From the NCBI GenBank assembly GCA_900471815.1, contig UICE01000004.1, positions 524,131 through 588,130 of the forward strand: a DNA stretch of 64,000 nucleotides, in the 5' to 3' direction. Below the pieces are notes generated by a model. That model was not told the DNA's origin, ran no database searches, and saw only the letters and a program-made list of their open reading frames with translations. The stretch is from Hyphomicrobiales bacterium. Its GTDB lineage: Bacteria > Pseudomonadota > Alphaproteobacteria > Rhizobiales > Rhizobiaceae. The translations under genes were made by a program, and so were the position numbers. Each line of letters opens with the position of its first letter. Position 1 is the stretch's first letter. Of the stretch, positions 42,299 through 50,929 are shown piece by piece.

Positions 42299-42462
42299 TG
42301 TTCCGTCAATGAAGACAGGAACCGCGAGCACCGCATCGGGTGCTTTCAAAAGACACAGACGTCGCTTGGCTCAATTCATTCCAACGGTTCTACCGGGAGT
42401 GAATGTGATCCGGCGGCGTTTTTTTTCGATCAGCCTTTATGGCCAATATTGCAGGGAAGCTT
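42299..42462 (+). ncRNA. Leader RNA of the nitrate operon with candidate NasT-controlled terminator
   Basis: About 160 bases between the predicted start site and the nrtA start. A first hairpin is AGCACC (42327-42332), hexaloop GCATCG, GGTGCT (42339-42344). The second can pair CGTCGC (42360-42365) with GCGGCG (42413-42418) around an inner CGGT-TCT-ACCG stem (42385-42395), and is followed at once by eight T residues (42419-42426). That is a terminator-like arrangement. ANTAR targets are paired hairpins with hexaloops; the first loop is a hexaloop but the usual A1/G4 pattern is not clear. The role is inferred from nasT/nasS upstream. Confidence 0.65.
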
Positions 42463-43761
42463 ATGGATCAGAAACGTTCGAATGGCATAGCGAGACGCAA
42501 ATTCCTGAAGGCGGGCGGTGCGCTGACCCTGCTTGCCGCTGCAAAAGCGGCGTTTCCCGGCGGGGCGTTTGCTGCCGCTGCTGGCCCCGAAACGACCAAA
42601 GCCGTCCTTGGCTTTATCGCCCTCACAGATTCGGCGCCGCTCATCGTTGCTAAGGAAAAAGGTTTCTTTGCCAAACATGGGATGCCGGATGTCGAGGTCG
42701 TAAAACAGGCGTCATGGGGAACAACGCGCGACAATCTCGTCTTGGGTTCTCAAGGAAACGGCATAGATGGCGCGCATATTCTGACGCCTATGCCCTATCT
42801 GATAAGCACGGGCAAAGTTACCCAAAACAATCTGCCTTTGCCGATGGTTATATTGGCGCGCCTGAATCTCGATGCTCAGGGCATTTCTGTCGGTTCGGCC
42901 TATGCGCAGAACAAGGCGGGTGTCGATTCCGGAGTGTTGAAGGAAGCATTCGCCAAAAAGAAGGCTGAGGGAAATGCGGCCAAAGCCGCAATGACATTCC
43001 CCGGTGGAACGCACGATCTCTGGTTGCGCTATTGGCTCGCTGCGGGCGGTATCGATCCCGACAAGGACGTTGAAACAATCGTCGTGCCACCGCCCCAGAT
43101 GGTTGCCAACATGAAAGTTGGAACGATGGACTGCTTCTGCGTGGGCGAACCGTGGAACGCCCAGCTTGTCAATCAGGGCATCGGTTATACTGCCGTCAAC
43201 ACGGCTGAAATCTGGGCGAAACATCCGGAAAAATCTTTCGCCATGCGCGCAGATTGGGTCGAAAAGAACCCGATCGCCACCAAAGCCCTTCTCATGGCCA
43301 TCATGGAAGCCCAGCAATGGGCCGACGAGATGGCCAATAAGGAAGAGTTGGCCGAAATGGTGGGCAAACGGGCATGGTTCAACGTTCCTTCGAAAGACAT
43401 AGTGGGACGCTTGAAGGGCGATTACGACTATGGCTCCGGACGGCAGGAAACAGCTAGCCCGCACCTCATGAAGTTCTGGAAGGACAATGCTTCCTACCCG
43501 TTCCAGAGCCATGAAAAATGGTTCCTTACAGAAAATATCCGGTGGGGGAAATTTGCCCCGGATACGGATATTTCAGCGCTGGTCGGACAGGTGAATCGCG
43601 AAGATTTGTGGCGGGCGGCTGCCAGCGAGCTTGGTGTCGCGGCGGCGGATATTCCCGCCTCCAAATCGCGGGGTATCGAAACATTCTTCGATGGCAAGGT
43701 TTTCGACCCAGACAATCCGCAGACCTATCTCGCCAGCCTCAACATCAAACATTCTGCGTGA
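42463..43761 (+). CDS. nrtA: Nitrate ABC transporter substrate-binding protein
   Basis: 432 residues from the ATG at 42463, which has AGGGA eight bases upstream; an ATG eight codons earlier is possible but less well placed. A twin-arginine signal is visible: IARRKFLKAGGALTLLAAAKAAFPGGAFA. The mature protein follows the NrtA/CmpA fold: LGFIALTDSAPLIVAKEKGFFAKHGMPDVEV, WGTTRDNLVLGSQGNGIDGAHILTPMPY, YWLAAGGIDPDKDVETIVVPPPQMVANMKVGTMDCFCVGEPWN. It binds nitrate/nitrite in the periplasm and delivers it to NrtB. First gene of the operon after the sigma-54 promoter and leader. Confidence 0.92.
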   Translation: MDQKRSNGIARRKFLKAGGALTLLAAAKAAFPGGAFAAAAGPETTKAVLGFIALTDSAPLIVAKEKGFFAKHGMPDVEVVKQASWGTTRDNLVLGSQGNGIDGAHILTPMPYLISTGKVTQNNLPLPMVILARLNLDAQGISVGSAYAQNKAGVDSGVLKEAFAKKKAEGNAAKAAMTFPGGTHDLWLRYWLAAGGIDPDKDVETIVVPPPQMVANMKVGTMDCFCVGEPWNAQLVNQGIGYTAVNTAEIWAKHPEKSFAMRADWVEKNPIATKALLMAIMEAQQWADEMANKEELAEMVGKRAWFNVPSKDIVGRLKGDYDYGSGRQETASPHLMKFWKDNASYPFQSHEKWFLTENIRWGKFAPDTDISALVGQVNREDLWRAAASELGVAAADIPASKSRGIETFFDGKVFDPDNPQTYLASLNIKHSA

Positions 43762-43770
43762 GGAAAACGA

Positions 43771-44664
43771 ATGACCGCCAATCCTGTCCGCCTGAAATCC
43801 ATGGAGCCTGTTAAACCACAGGCCGATATAGTTCCCCTTGCGGTTGCCAGGCGAAATCCTGCGGGCAGGGCACTGCGTAAATGGCTCGCATCGGCGATGT
43901 CGCACGTCCTACCGCCGCTCGTGACGCTTCTGTTTCTGCTGATCTTCTGGGAGATCGTCTGTTCTTCCCCCACTGCAAGCGTACCGCCACCCTCGCGTGT
44001 CGTTTCAGAAACCTGGGAGCTTATTGTTCACCCATTTTATGTGGGGCAGGGCGTCGATCAGGGATTGTTCTGGCACATCTTTGCAAGTCTCAAGCGGGTT
44101 GCACTTGGCTATTGCCTGGCCGCATTTGCGGGCATCGCGCTTGGAGCACTGGTCGGCCAAAGTGAATGGGCCATGCGCGGTCTCGACCCGATCTTTCAGA
44201 TTTTGCGAACGGTCCCGCCACTTGCCTGGCTGCCTCTGTCTCTGGCCGCTTTCAAGGATGGCAATCCATCTGCAATCTTTGTGATTTTCATCACCGCGAT
44301 CTGGCCGATCATCATCAATACTGCGGTGGGTATCCGCAATATTCCGCAGGATTACCAGAATGTGGCGAAGGTGCTGCGGCTTAATCAGCTGGAGTATTTT
44401 GGAAAGATCATGATCCCCGCTGCAGCACCCTATATATTCACGGGCCTTCGCATTGGTATCGGGCTTTCCTGGCTCGCTATTGTTGCCGCTGAAATGCTGA
44501 TCGGCGGGGTCGGTATCGGGTTCTTCATCTGGGATGCATGGAACTCATCGCGCATCAGCGACATCATTCTCGCGCTCATCTATGTCGGCATCGTCGGATA
44601 TCTCCTTGATCGCCTCATTGCCTTCATCGCCAAGGCTGTCACCCGCAACACGGCAAGTGCCTGA
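43771..44664 (+). CDS. nrtB: Nitrate ABC transporter permease
   Basis: 297 residues. After a basic cytoplasmic head come six membrane helices with LLIFWEIVCSSPTASVPPPSRVVSETWELI, the IFQILRTVPPLAWLPLSLAAFKDGNPSAIFVIFITAIWPIIINTAVGIRNIPQDYQNVAKVL region containing the EAA-like loop, and GLSWLAIVAAEMLIGGVGIGFFIWDAWN. These are the marks of NrtB/SsuC-type permeases. It starts nine bases after the nrtA stop and ends ten bases before the ATPase gene start. Confidence 0.93.
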   Translation: MTANPVRLKSMEPVKPQADIVPLAVARRNPAGRALRKWLASAMSHVLPPLVTLLFLLIFWEIVCSSPTASVPPPSRVVSETWELIVHPFYVGQGVDQGLFWHIFASLKRVALGYCLAAFAGIALGALVGQSEWAMRGLDPIFQILRTVPPLAWLPLSLAAFKDGNPSAIFVIFITAIWPIIINTAVGIRNIPQDYQNVAKVLRLNQLEYFGKIMIPAAAPYIFTGLRIGIGLSWLAIVAAEMLIGGVGIGFFIWDAWNSSRISDIILALIYVGIVGYLLDRLIAFIAKAVTRNTASA

Positions 44665-44674
44665 GGAGCTCATC

Positions 44675-45472
44675 ATGGCAAAACCTTATCTTTCGCTGGA
44701 ACAGATCGACATGGTGTTCAGCCGTGGCGGTGCCACCACGCAGGTTCTCAATCAAGTATCGCTGACCGTCGAGAAAAACGAGTTCATATCGATCATCGGC
44801 CATTCCGGCTGCGGAAAGTCGACACTGCTCAATATTGTTGCGGGGCTGACGCAGGCAACGCGCGGCGTTGTCTTTCTTGAAGGGAATGTGGTCGACAAGC
44901 CGGGACCGGACAGGGCCGTGGTCTTTCAAAACCATTCGCTTCTGCCATGGCTGACAACCTATGAGAATGTGAAGCTGGCGGTCGACAAAGTATTCTCGTC
45001 AACCAAGAGCCGCGCGGAGCGGCATGAATGGACTATGCGCAATCTTGAACTTGTGCAGATGGTCCACGCCAAGGACAAGCGCCCTTCGGAAATATCGGGC
45101 GGCATGAAGCAAAGAGTGGGCATTGCTCGTGCATTGGCCATGGAGCCGAAGGTGCTTTTGCTTGATGAGCCGTTCGGGGCGCTTGATGCGCTGACGCGTG
45201 CGCATCTTCAGGATCAGGTGATGCAGATTCATGCGGAACTCGCCAATACAGTTCTGATGATCACCCATGATGTCGATGAGGCAGTTCTCCTTTCAGACCG
45301 TATCGTGATGATGACCAACGGACCCTCGGCCAGGATCGGCGAAATTCTCGACGTGCCGCTGGAGAGGCCGCGTCGCCGCATCGAGCTGGCCTCGGATGCA
45401 ACCTATATCCGCTGCCGCTCGGCAGTGATGAAATTTCTTTACGAACGTCATCGTCTTGTGGAGGCGGCATAA
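44675..45472 (+). CDS. nrtD: Nitrate ABC transporter ATP-binding protein
   Basis: 265 residues from the ATG at 44675, preceded by GAGGAG. Walker A GHSGCGKS near residue 49, Q-loop FQNHSLLPWLTTYENV, signature ISGGMKQRVGIARALAMEPKVLLLDEPFGALDALTR, switch histidine in ITHDVDEAVLLSDRIV. The length fits the short ATPase NrtD, without the extra receptor-like domain of NrtC. Its stop overlaps the nirB start (TAATG). A frame continuing upstream into nrtB is spurious. Confidence 0.92.
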   Translation: MAKPYLSLEQIDMVFSRGGATTQVLNQVSLTVEKNEFISIIGHSGCGKSTLLNIVAGLTQATRGVVFLEGNVVDKPGPDRAVVFQNHSLLPWLTTYENVKLAVDKVFSSTKSRAERHEWTMRNLELVQMVHAKDKRPSEISGGMKQRVGIARALAMEPKVLLLDEPFGALDALTRAHLQDQVMQIHAELANTVLMITHDVDEAVLLSDRIVMMTNGPSARIGEILDVPLERPRRRIELASDATYIRCRSAVMKFLYERHRLVEAA

Positions 45473-47931
45473 TGGCAGCGGTAAAACAAAAACTGGTCGT
45501 CATCGGCAATGGCATGGCTCCGGGCCGCGCGCTGGAGCATTTGCTGGAACTGGCGCCGGATGCCTATGAAATTGTTATCTTCAACGCCGAGCCACGGGTA
45601 AATTACGACCGCATCATGCTTTCTCCAGTCCTTTCGGGTGAAAAGGATTTTGAAGAAATCATCATCCATGGCGATGGCTGGTACATCAAGCACGGCATTA
45701 CCCTCTATAAAGGCCACAAGGTTATCAATATTGACCGCGAGGCGAAGACGGTTACCTCCGATGCTGGCACGACGGAAAGCTATGACAAGCTTCTCATCGC
45801 CACCGGCTCGGTGCCTTTCATTCTGCCACTTCCGGGCAAAGACCTTCCGGGCGTTTTGACCTATCGTGATCTTGATGATGTCAACGCCATGCTGTTGGCC
45901 GCGCAGTCACGGGCAAAGGCAATCGTTATTGGCGGTGGTCTGCTTGGGCTGGAAGCGGCGGCGGGTCTTGCTTCACGCGGCATGGAAGTGACCGTGCTGC
46001 ACGTCATGCCGACACTGATGGAGCGGCAGCTTGATCCGGCGGCAGGCTACCTGCTTGAAAAGGCTGTAGAGGCACGCGGCATTAAAGTCATCACCAAGGC
46101 CAATACCAAGGAAATTATCGGCGACGGCAAGGTTGAAGGCGTTTTATTGGCCGATGGCACCACATTGCCAGCCGATCTCGTTGTCATGGCAGTCGGCATC
46201 AGGCCGAACGGAACTTTGGCCAAGGATGCAGGATTGGAAATCAATCGCGGCATCGTCACAAATGCCGGCATGCGGACTTCGGATCCTGACATTTATTCCA
46301 TAGGCGAATGCGCGGAAGTGGGCGGTCAATGTTACGGGCTTGTCGCGCCATTATATGAAATGGCACGCGTGGTTGCCGCGCAACTTGCAGGCGATACAAG
46401 CGCAGCCTTTGTTCACAGCGAAACGCCGACAAAATTGAAGGTGACAGGGATTAATCTGTTCTCCGTGGGCGATCTGGGCGAGGGAGACGACCGGCAGGAG
46501 ATCGTGCTGCGCGACGCTGCCGCCGGTGTCTATAAGCGCCTTGTCCTGAAAGATGACCGGATCATCGGAACCGTGCTTTACGGTGAAACCTCCGATGGCG
46601 CATGGTTCCATGACCTCACCAAGAAACGCACCGACATTTCGGAGATGCGAGAGACCCTGATTTTTGGCCAATCCTATCAGGGAGGGTCCCCGTTGGACCC
46701 TATGGCGGCCGTTGCAGCATTACCGGATGATGCGGAAATCTGCGGTTGCAACGGCATATGCAAGGGAAAAATCACCGGCGCGATTACATCCAAGGGTTTG
46801 AGCTCTCTTGATGATGTTCGTGCCCACACCAAGGCATCGGCCTCATGCGGCAGTTGCACGGGTCTTGTCGAGCAGCTGCTGACGTTGACGCTCGGCGATA
46901 AATACAATCCCTCAGCCGTGACACCCATGTGCGGTTGTACTGATCTAGGCCATGATGATGTGCGCCGCCTGATCAAGGCAAAGGGGTTGAAGTCGATCCC
47001 CGCGGTCATGCAGGAGCTTCAATGGAAGACATCCTGCGGCTGCGCCAAATGCCGCCCGGCATTGAACTATTATCTCGTTTCCGATTGGCCGGATGAATAT
47101 GCCGATGACTATCAGTCGCGTTTCATCAATGAGCGCGTGCACGCAAATATCCAGAAAGACGGCACGTATTCGGTCGTTCCTCGCATGTGGGGCGGCATGA
47201 CCAACTCATCGGAATTGCGCGCAATCGCCGATGTTGTCGACAAGTTCGAAATCCCTGCGGTCAAGGTCACAGGCGGCCAGCGCATCGACATGCTGGGGGT
47301 CAAGAAGGAAGACCTGCCCGCCGTTTGGGCCGATCTCGGCAAGGCCGGTTTTGTATCGGGCCAGGCCTACGCAAAGGGCCTGCGCACGGTCAAAACCTGC
47401 GTCGGGTCCGATTGGTGCCGCTTCGGTACGCAGGATTCAACGGGCCTCGGCATCCGCATTGAAAAGTTCATGTGGGGATCCTGGACTCCGGCAAAGCTGA
47501 AAATGGGCGTATCCGGCTGTCCGCGCAATTGTGCGGAGGCCACCTGCAAGGACATCGGAATTATCTGCGTGGATTCCGGCTATGAAATTCACTTCGCCGG
47601 TGCAGCGGGTCTGGATATCAAGGGAACGGAAGTGCTTGGTCTCGTCAGGACAGAAGACGAAGCGCTGGAGCACGTTGTTGCTCTGACGCAAATGTACCGC
47701 GAGCAGGCGCGCTATCTGGAACGCATATACAAATGGGCCAAACGCGTCGGCCTCGATGAAATACGCCAGCAGATCATGAATGACACGGACAAGCGCAAAA
47801 CGTTTTTCGAGAGGTTCGTTTTCAGTCAGAAATTCGCACAGGTCGATCCGTGGTCGGAACGTGTATCGGGCGTGGACAAGCACGAGTTCCGGCCGATGGC
47901 GACGATCGGCTATGCGCAGGCAGCGGAGTAA
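45472..47931 (+). CDS. nirB: Assimilatory nitrite reductase large subunit (NAD(P)H)
   Basis: 819 residues. FAD domain at the start (KLVVIGNGMAPGRALEHLLE), NAD domain with VIGGGLLGLEAAAGLASRGMEVTVLHV, then BFD-like [2Fe-2S] motifs (CGCNGICKGK, CGSCTG). A second cysteine group follows (CGCTDLGHDDV, CGCAKC). The C-terminal third is the sulfite/nitrite reductase half with the siroheme-[4Fe-4S] ligands CVGSDWCRFG and GCPRNCAEATC. It reduces nitrite to ammonium with the NirD subunit coded five bases downstream. Siroheme supply may involve the cysG-like gene at the operon end. Confidence 0.95.
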   Translation: MAAVKQKLVVIGNGMAPGRALEHLLELAPDAYEIVIFNAEPRVNYDRIMLSPVLSGEKDFEEIIIHGDGWYIKHGITLYKGHKVINIDREAKTVTSDAGTTESYDKLLIATGSVPFILPLPGKDLPGVLTYRDLDDVNAMLLAAQSRAKAIVIGGGLLGLEAAAGLASRGMEVTVLHVMPTLMERQLDPAAGYLLEKAVEARGIKVITKANTKEIIGDGKVEGVLLADGTTLPADLVVMAVGIRPNGTLAKDAGLEINRGIVTNAGMRTSDPDIYSIGECAEVGGQCYGLVAPLYEMARVVAAQLAGDTSAAFVHSETPTKLKVTGINLFSVGDLGEGDDRQEIVLRDAAAGVYKRLVLKDDRIIGTVLYGETSDGAWFHDLTKKRTDISEMRETLIFGQSYQGGSPLDPMAAVAALPDDAEICGCNGICKGKITGAITSKGLSSLDDVRAHTKASASCGSCTGLVEQLLTLTLGDKYNPSAVTPMCGCTDLGHDDVRRLIKAKGLKSIPAVMQELQWKTSCGCAKCRPALNYYLVSDWPDEYADDYQSRFINERVHANIQKDGTYSVVPRMWGGMTNSSELRAIADVVDKFEIPAVKVTGGQRIDMLGVKKEDLPAVWADLGKAGFVSGQAYAKGLRTVKTCVGSDWCRFGTQDSTGLGIRIEKFMWGSWTPAKLKMGVSGCPRNCAEATCKDIGIICVDSGYEIHFAGAAGLDIKGTEVLGLVRTEDEALEHVVALTQMYREQARYLERIYKWAKRVGLDEIRQQIMNDTDKRKTFFERFVFSQKFAQVDPWSERVSGVDKHEFRPMATIGYAQAAE

Positions 47932-47936
47932 AGGCG

Positions 47937-48269
47937 ATGAGTGATTGGATTGCGATAGGTTCGATACACGATATTCCACGTCGCGGCGCCCGCTGCGTCA
48001 TGACTCCGCAGGGAAAGATCGCAGTCTTCCGCACGATGGAAGATCAGGTCTTTGCCATTGATGATCACTGCCCGCACAAGGGTGGCCCTTTGAGCCAAGG
48101 CATTGTGCATGGCGCATCGGTTACATGCCCTTTGCACAATTGGGTCATTTCGCTGGAAACAGGAAAGGCGCTTGGCGCCGATGAGGGCAGCGTCAGAACC
48201 ATTCCGCTCAAGCTGGATGGGGACAGCATTCTGGCTCATCTGCAAATCACGGCTGTTGCGGCGGAATAA
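47937..48269 (+). CDS. nirD: Nitrite reductase small subunit
   Basis: 110 residues, starting at the ATG at 47937 with AAAGG just upstream. It is a Rieske-like NirD: IGSIHDIPRRGARCV, VFAIDDHCPHKGGPLSQGIVHGASVTCPLHNWVISLETGKAL, EGSVRTIPLKLDGDSILAHL. One Cys-Pro-His and one Cys-Pro-Leu-His motif are present, so unlike many NirD proteins this one may keep a [2Fe-2S] Rieske cluster. It is needed with NirB for nitrite reduction. The stop overlaps the nasA start (TAATG). Confidence 0.93.
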   Translation: MSDWIAIGSIHDIPRRGARCVMTPQGKIAVFRTMEDQVFAIDDHCPHKGGPLSQGIVHGASVTCPLHNWVISLETGKALGADEGSVRTIPLKLDGDSILAHLQITAVAAE

Positions 48270-50929
48270 TGCAGACAGCGACAGCAACAACTCGCACCAC
48301 ATGCCCCTATTGCGGGGTAGGGTGCGGCGTTCTCGCCACCAGGGAGGAGAGCGGAGCCATCGGCATCAAGGGTGACCCCTTGCACCCTGCCAATTTCGGG
48401 CGTCTTTGCTCGAAAGGTTCCGCTCTTGGCGAGACCGTTGATCTGGAAGGGCGGTTGCTCCAGCCCAAAATGTTTGGCGAAGAAGCGGGCTGGGATGAAG
48501 CATTGGGGCTGGTGGCGAGCCGCTTTTCCGATGCGGTTCGCCAGCATGGGCCGGACAGTGTTGCCTTTTATGTTTCGGGCCAGTTCCTTACAGAGGATTA
48601 CTACGTTGCCAACAAGCTGATGAAAGGCTTCATCGGCTCGGCCAATATTGATACGAATTCGCGCCTGTGCATGTCCTCTTCAGTTGCAGGTCATGTGCGC
48701 GCTTTCGGTACAGACACAGTTCCCGGGACCTATGAGGATTTGGAGCTGGCCGATCTTGTCATCCTCACCGGCTCAAACCTCGCATGGTGCCATCCCGTTC
48801 TCTATCAACGGTTGATTGCAGCCAAAACAGAACGACCGGAAATGAAGATCGTCGTTATTGATCCGCGCCGGACAATGACCGCCGATATTGCTGATATGCA
48901 CCTTGCCATCAGGCCCGATGGCGATGTTGCCCTGTTCCTCGGTCTGCTTGGTTTTCTGGCGGATTCGGCAAATCTGGATCATGATTATATTGAAAGGCAC
49001 ACATCCGGCTTTGCGATGGCTGTCGCTGCCGCGCGTCAATTAAGCATTGATGAGCTGACCCGAAAGACGGGTCTGGATGCGCAGCAATTGGAGGCTTTCT
49101 ACACACTCTTCATTGCCACGCAAAAAACAGTCACTTGCTATAGTCAGGGTGTAAACCAGTCTTCCTCAGGGACAGACAAGGTAAACGCCATTATCAACTG
49201 TCATCTGGCAACGGGCCGTATCGGCAAGCCGGGCATGGGGCCGTTTTCGCTGACAGGCCAGCCAAATGCCATGGGCGGGCGGGAAGTCGGCGGACTTGCC
49301 AATATGCTCGCTGCCCATATGTCCATCGCCAGCGATGAAGACAAAGACAGGGTGGCGCGGTTCTGGGGCGCGCCACGCATCGCTTCCAAACCCGGCTTGA
49401 AGGCGGTTGACCTGTTTCAGGCCGTTGCCGATGGCCGGATCAAAGCCATCTGGATCATGGCGACCAATCCCGTTGTCTCCATGCCCGATGCGGATGCAGT
49501 CAAAGCCGCGATCAAGGCCTGTCCATTCGTGGTCGTGTCTGATGTGACCCAAACCGATACAAGCCGCCATGCGCATGTGTTCCTGCCCTCGCTCGGATGG
49601 GGCGAGAAAAGCGGAACTGTCACCAATTCTGAACGCCGAATTTCACGGCAAAGGTCATTCCTGCCCATTCCCGGTGAGGCCAGGGCGGATTGGTGGCAAT
49701 TGACCGAAGTGGGCCGGAGAATGGGCTTCGAGGCCGCTTTCCCATATAATTCGCCCGATGAAATCTTTGCAGAACACGCCGCTCTTTCTGCTTTTGAGAA
49801 TGACGGCACGCGCGATTTTGACATTGGCGCCTTTGCGCAAATTGACAGACACGCCTATGACGCGCTTTCACCCGTGCAGTGGCCACAGCCACAATCAGGG
49901 CCAGGTGGGACAGAGAGGTTCTTTGGCAATGGCGGTTTCTTCCATGCCGACCGGAAGGCGCGTTTCATCGCGGTAGAGGCTGGAAATGTGGAACGGCCAG
50001 CTAGCGCCTTTCCGCTGGTCCTCAATACGGGCCGTATCCGCGATCAATGGCATACAATGACAAGAACTGGCAAAAGCGCTCGCCTTGCAGCGCATATTGC
50101 CGAGCCCTTTGCGGAAATTCATCCCTTTGATGCAAAGGCGATCGGAGTTGAAAGCGCCGATCTGGTGGAGCTGGAAAGCCCCTATGGCAAGGTTATCGTC
50201 AGAGCATCGGTGACGGATCGGCAGGCGAAGGGCAATATCTTTGTTCCCATGCACTGGAATGATAATTTTGCCGCCAGAGCCCGTATTGATAGCCTGGTCG
50301 CTCCTCTCGTGGACCCGGTTTCGGGGCAACCCGCCTTGAAAAGCGCAGCAATTGCCGCGAAAAAATTTGCGGTATCTCATTACGGTTTCGCCGTTTCCCT
50401 TGCAAAGCCGGAAAGCATCGACCTGTCTTATTGGGCGCTGGCGAAGGCGCAAGGTGGCTGGCGCGTTGAATTTGCCGGAAACGATGTTGCTGACTGGACC
50501 GAGTGGGCGCGGGGAAAGTTCGGCATTCCGGCAGGAATAGAACCATTGGGCTATCATGACGGGCAATCGGGCGATTATCGGCTGGCGTTTTTTGACGAGG
50601 GCAAATTGTTGGCGGCCTTGTTCATTGCAGCCAAGCCCGTAGCAGTTGCGCGCAGTTGGATGATTGAGCAGCTCTCCTGCGATCATGCCGATCTATCAAA
50701 GCGTTTTTCCATCATAGCAGGCCGTCCTGGGGACAGAAGCGCGGATCGGGGTGCTATTGTCTGCTCCTGCTTCAGCGTTGGTTTGAACCAGATTGTTGCA
50801 GCTGTTCGCAGCGGCTGCGGCAGTGTCGAAGCTGTGGGAGCGACCACGAATGCGGGAACAAATTGCGGTTCCTGCCGCGCTGAAATCAGAGGGATCATCG
50901 ATGGATGCAACGTTGTCGCCGCTGAATAA
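48269..50929 (+). CDS. nasA: Assimilatory nitrate reductase catalytic subunit
   Basis: 886 residues. The N-terminal [4Fe-4S] site is CPYCGVGCGV (Cys12, Cys15, Cys19) with Cys47 in RLCSKGS. The molybdopterin domains follow: YYVANKLMKGFIGSANIDTNSRLCMSSSVAGH (Cys ligand region), VVIDPRRTMTADIADMHLAIRPDGDVAL and SGTVTNSERRISRQR. A dinucleotide-binding domain contains NTGRIRDQWHTMTRTGKS. The last 60 residues hold a BFD-like [2Fe-2S] motif (IVCSCFSVG ... TNCGSCRAEI), as in the longer NasA of Klebsiella type. It reduces nitrate to nitrite in the cytosol. The cysG-like gene overlaps its 3' end by 29 bases. Confidence 0.95.
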   Translation: MQTATATTRTTCPYCGVGCGVLATREESGAIGIKGDPLHPANFGRLCSKGSALGETVDLEGRLLQPKMFGEEAGWDEALGLVASRFSDAVRQHGPDSVAFYVSGQFLTEDYYVANKLMKGFIGSANIDTNSRLCMSSSVAGHVRAFGTDTVPGTYEDLELADLVILTGSNLAWCHPVLYQRLIAAKTERPEMKIVVIDPRRTMTADIADMHLAIRPDGDVALFLGLLGFLADSANLDHDYIERHTSGFAMAVAAARQLSIDELTRKTGLDAQQLEAFYTLFIATQKTVTCYSQGVNQSSSGTDKVNAIINCHLATGRIGKPGMGPFSLTGQPNAMGGREVGGLANMLAAHMSIASDEDKDRVARFWGAPRIASKPGLKAVDLFQAVADGRIKAIWIMATNPVVSMPDADAVKAAIKACPFVVVSDVTQTDTSRHAHVFLPSLGWGEKSGTVTNSERRISRQRSFLPIPGEARADWWQLTEVGRRMGFEAAFPYNSPDEIFAEHAALSAFENDGTRDFDIGAFAQIDRHAYDALSPVQWPQPQSGPGGTERFFGNGGFFHADRKARFIAVEAGNVERPASAFPLVLNTGRIRDQWHTMTRTGKSARLAAHIAEPFAEIHPFDAKAIGVESADLVELESPYGKVIVRASVTDRQAKGNIFVPMHWNDNFAARARIDSLVAPLVDPVSGQPALKSAAIAAKKFAVSHYGFAVSLAKPESIDLSYWALAKAQGGWRVEFAGNDVADWTEWARGKFGIPAGIEPLGYHDGQSGDYRLAFFDEGKLLAALFIAAKPVAVARSWMIEQLSCDHADLSKRFSIIAGRPGDRSADRGAIVCSCFSVGLNQIVAAVRSGCGSVEAVGATTNAGTNCGSCRAEIRGIIDGCNVVAAE

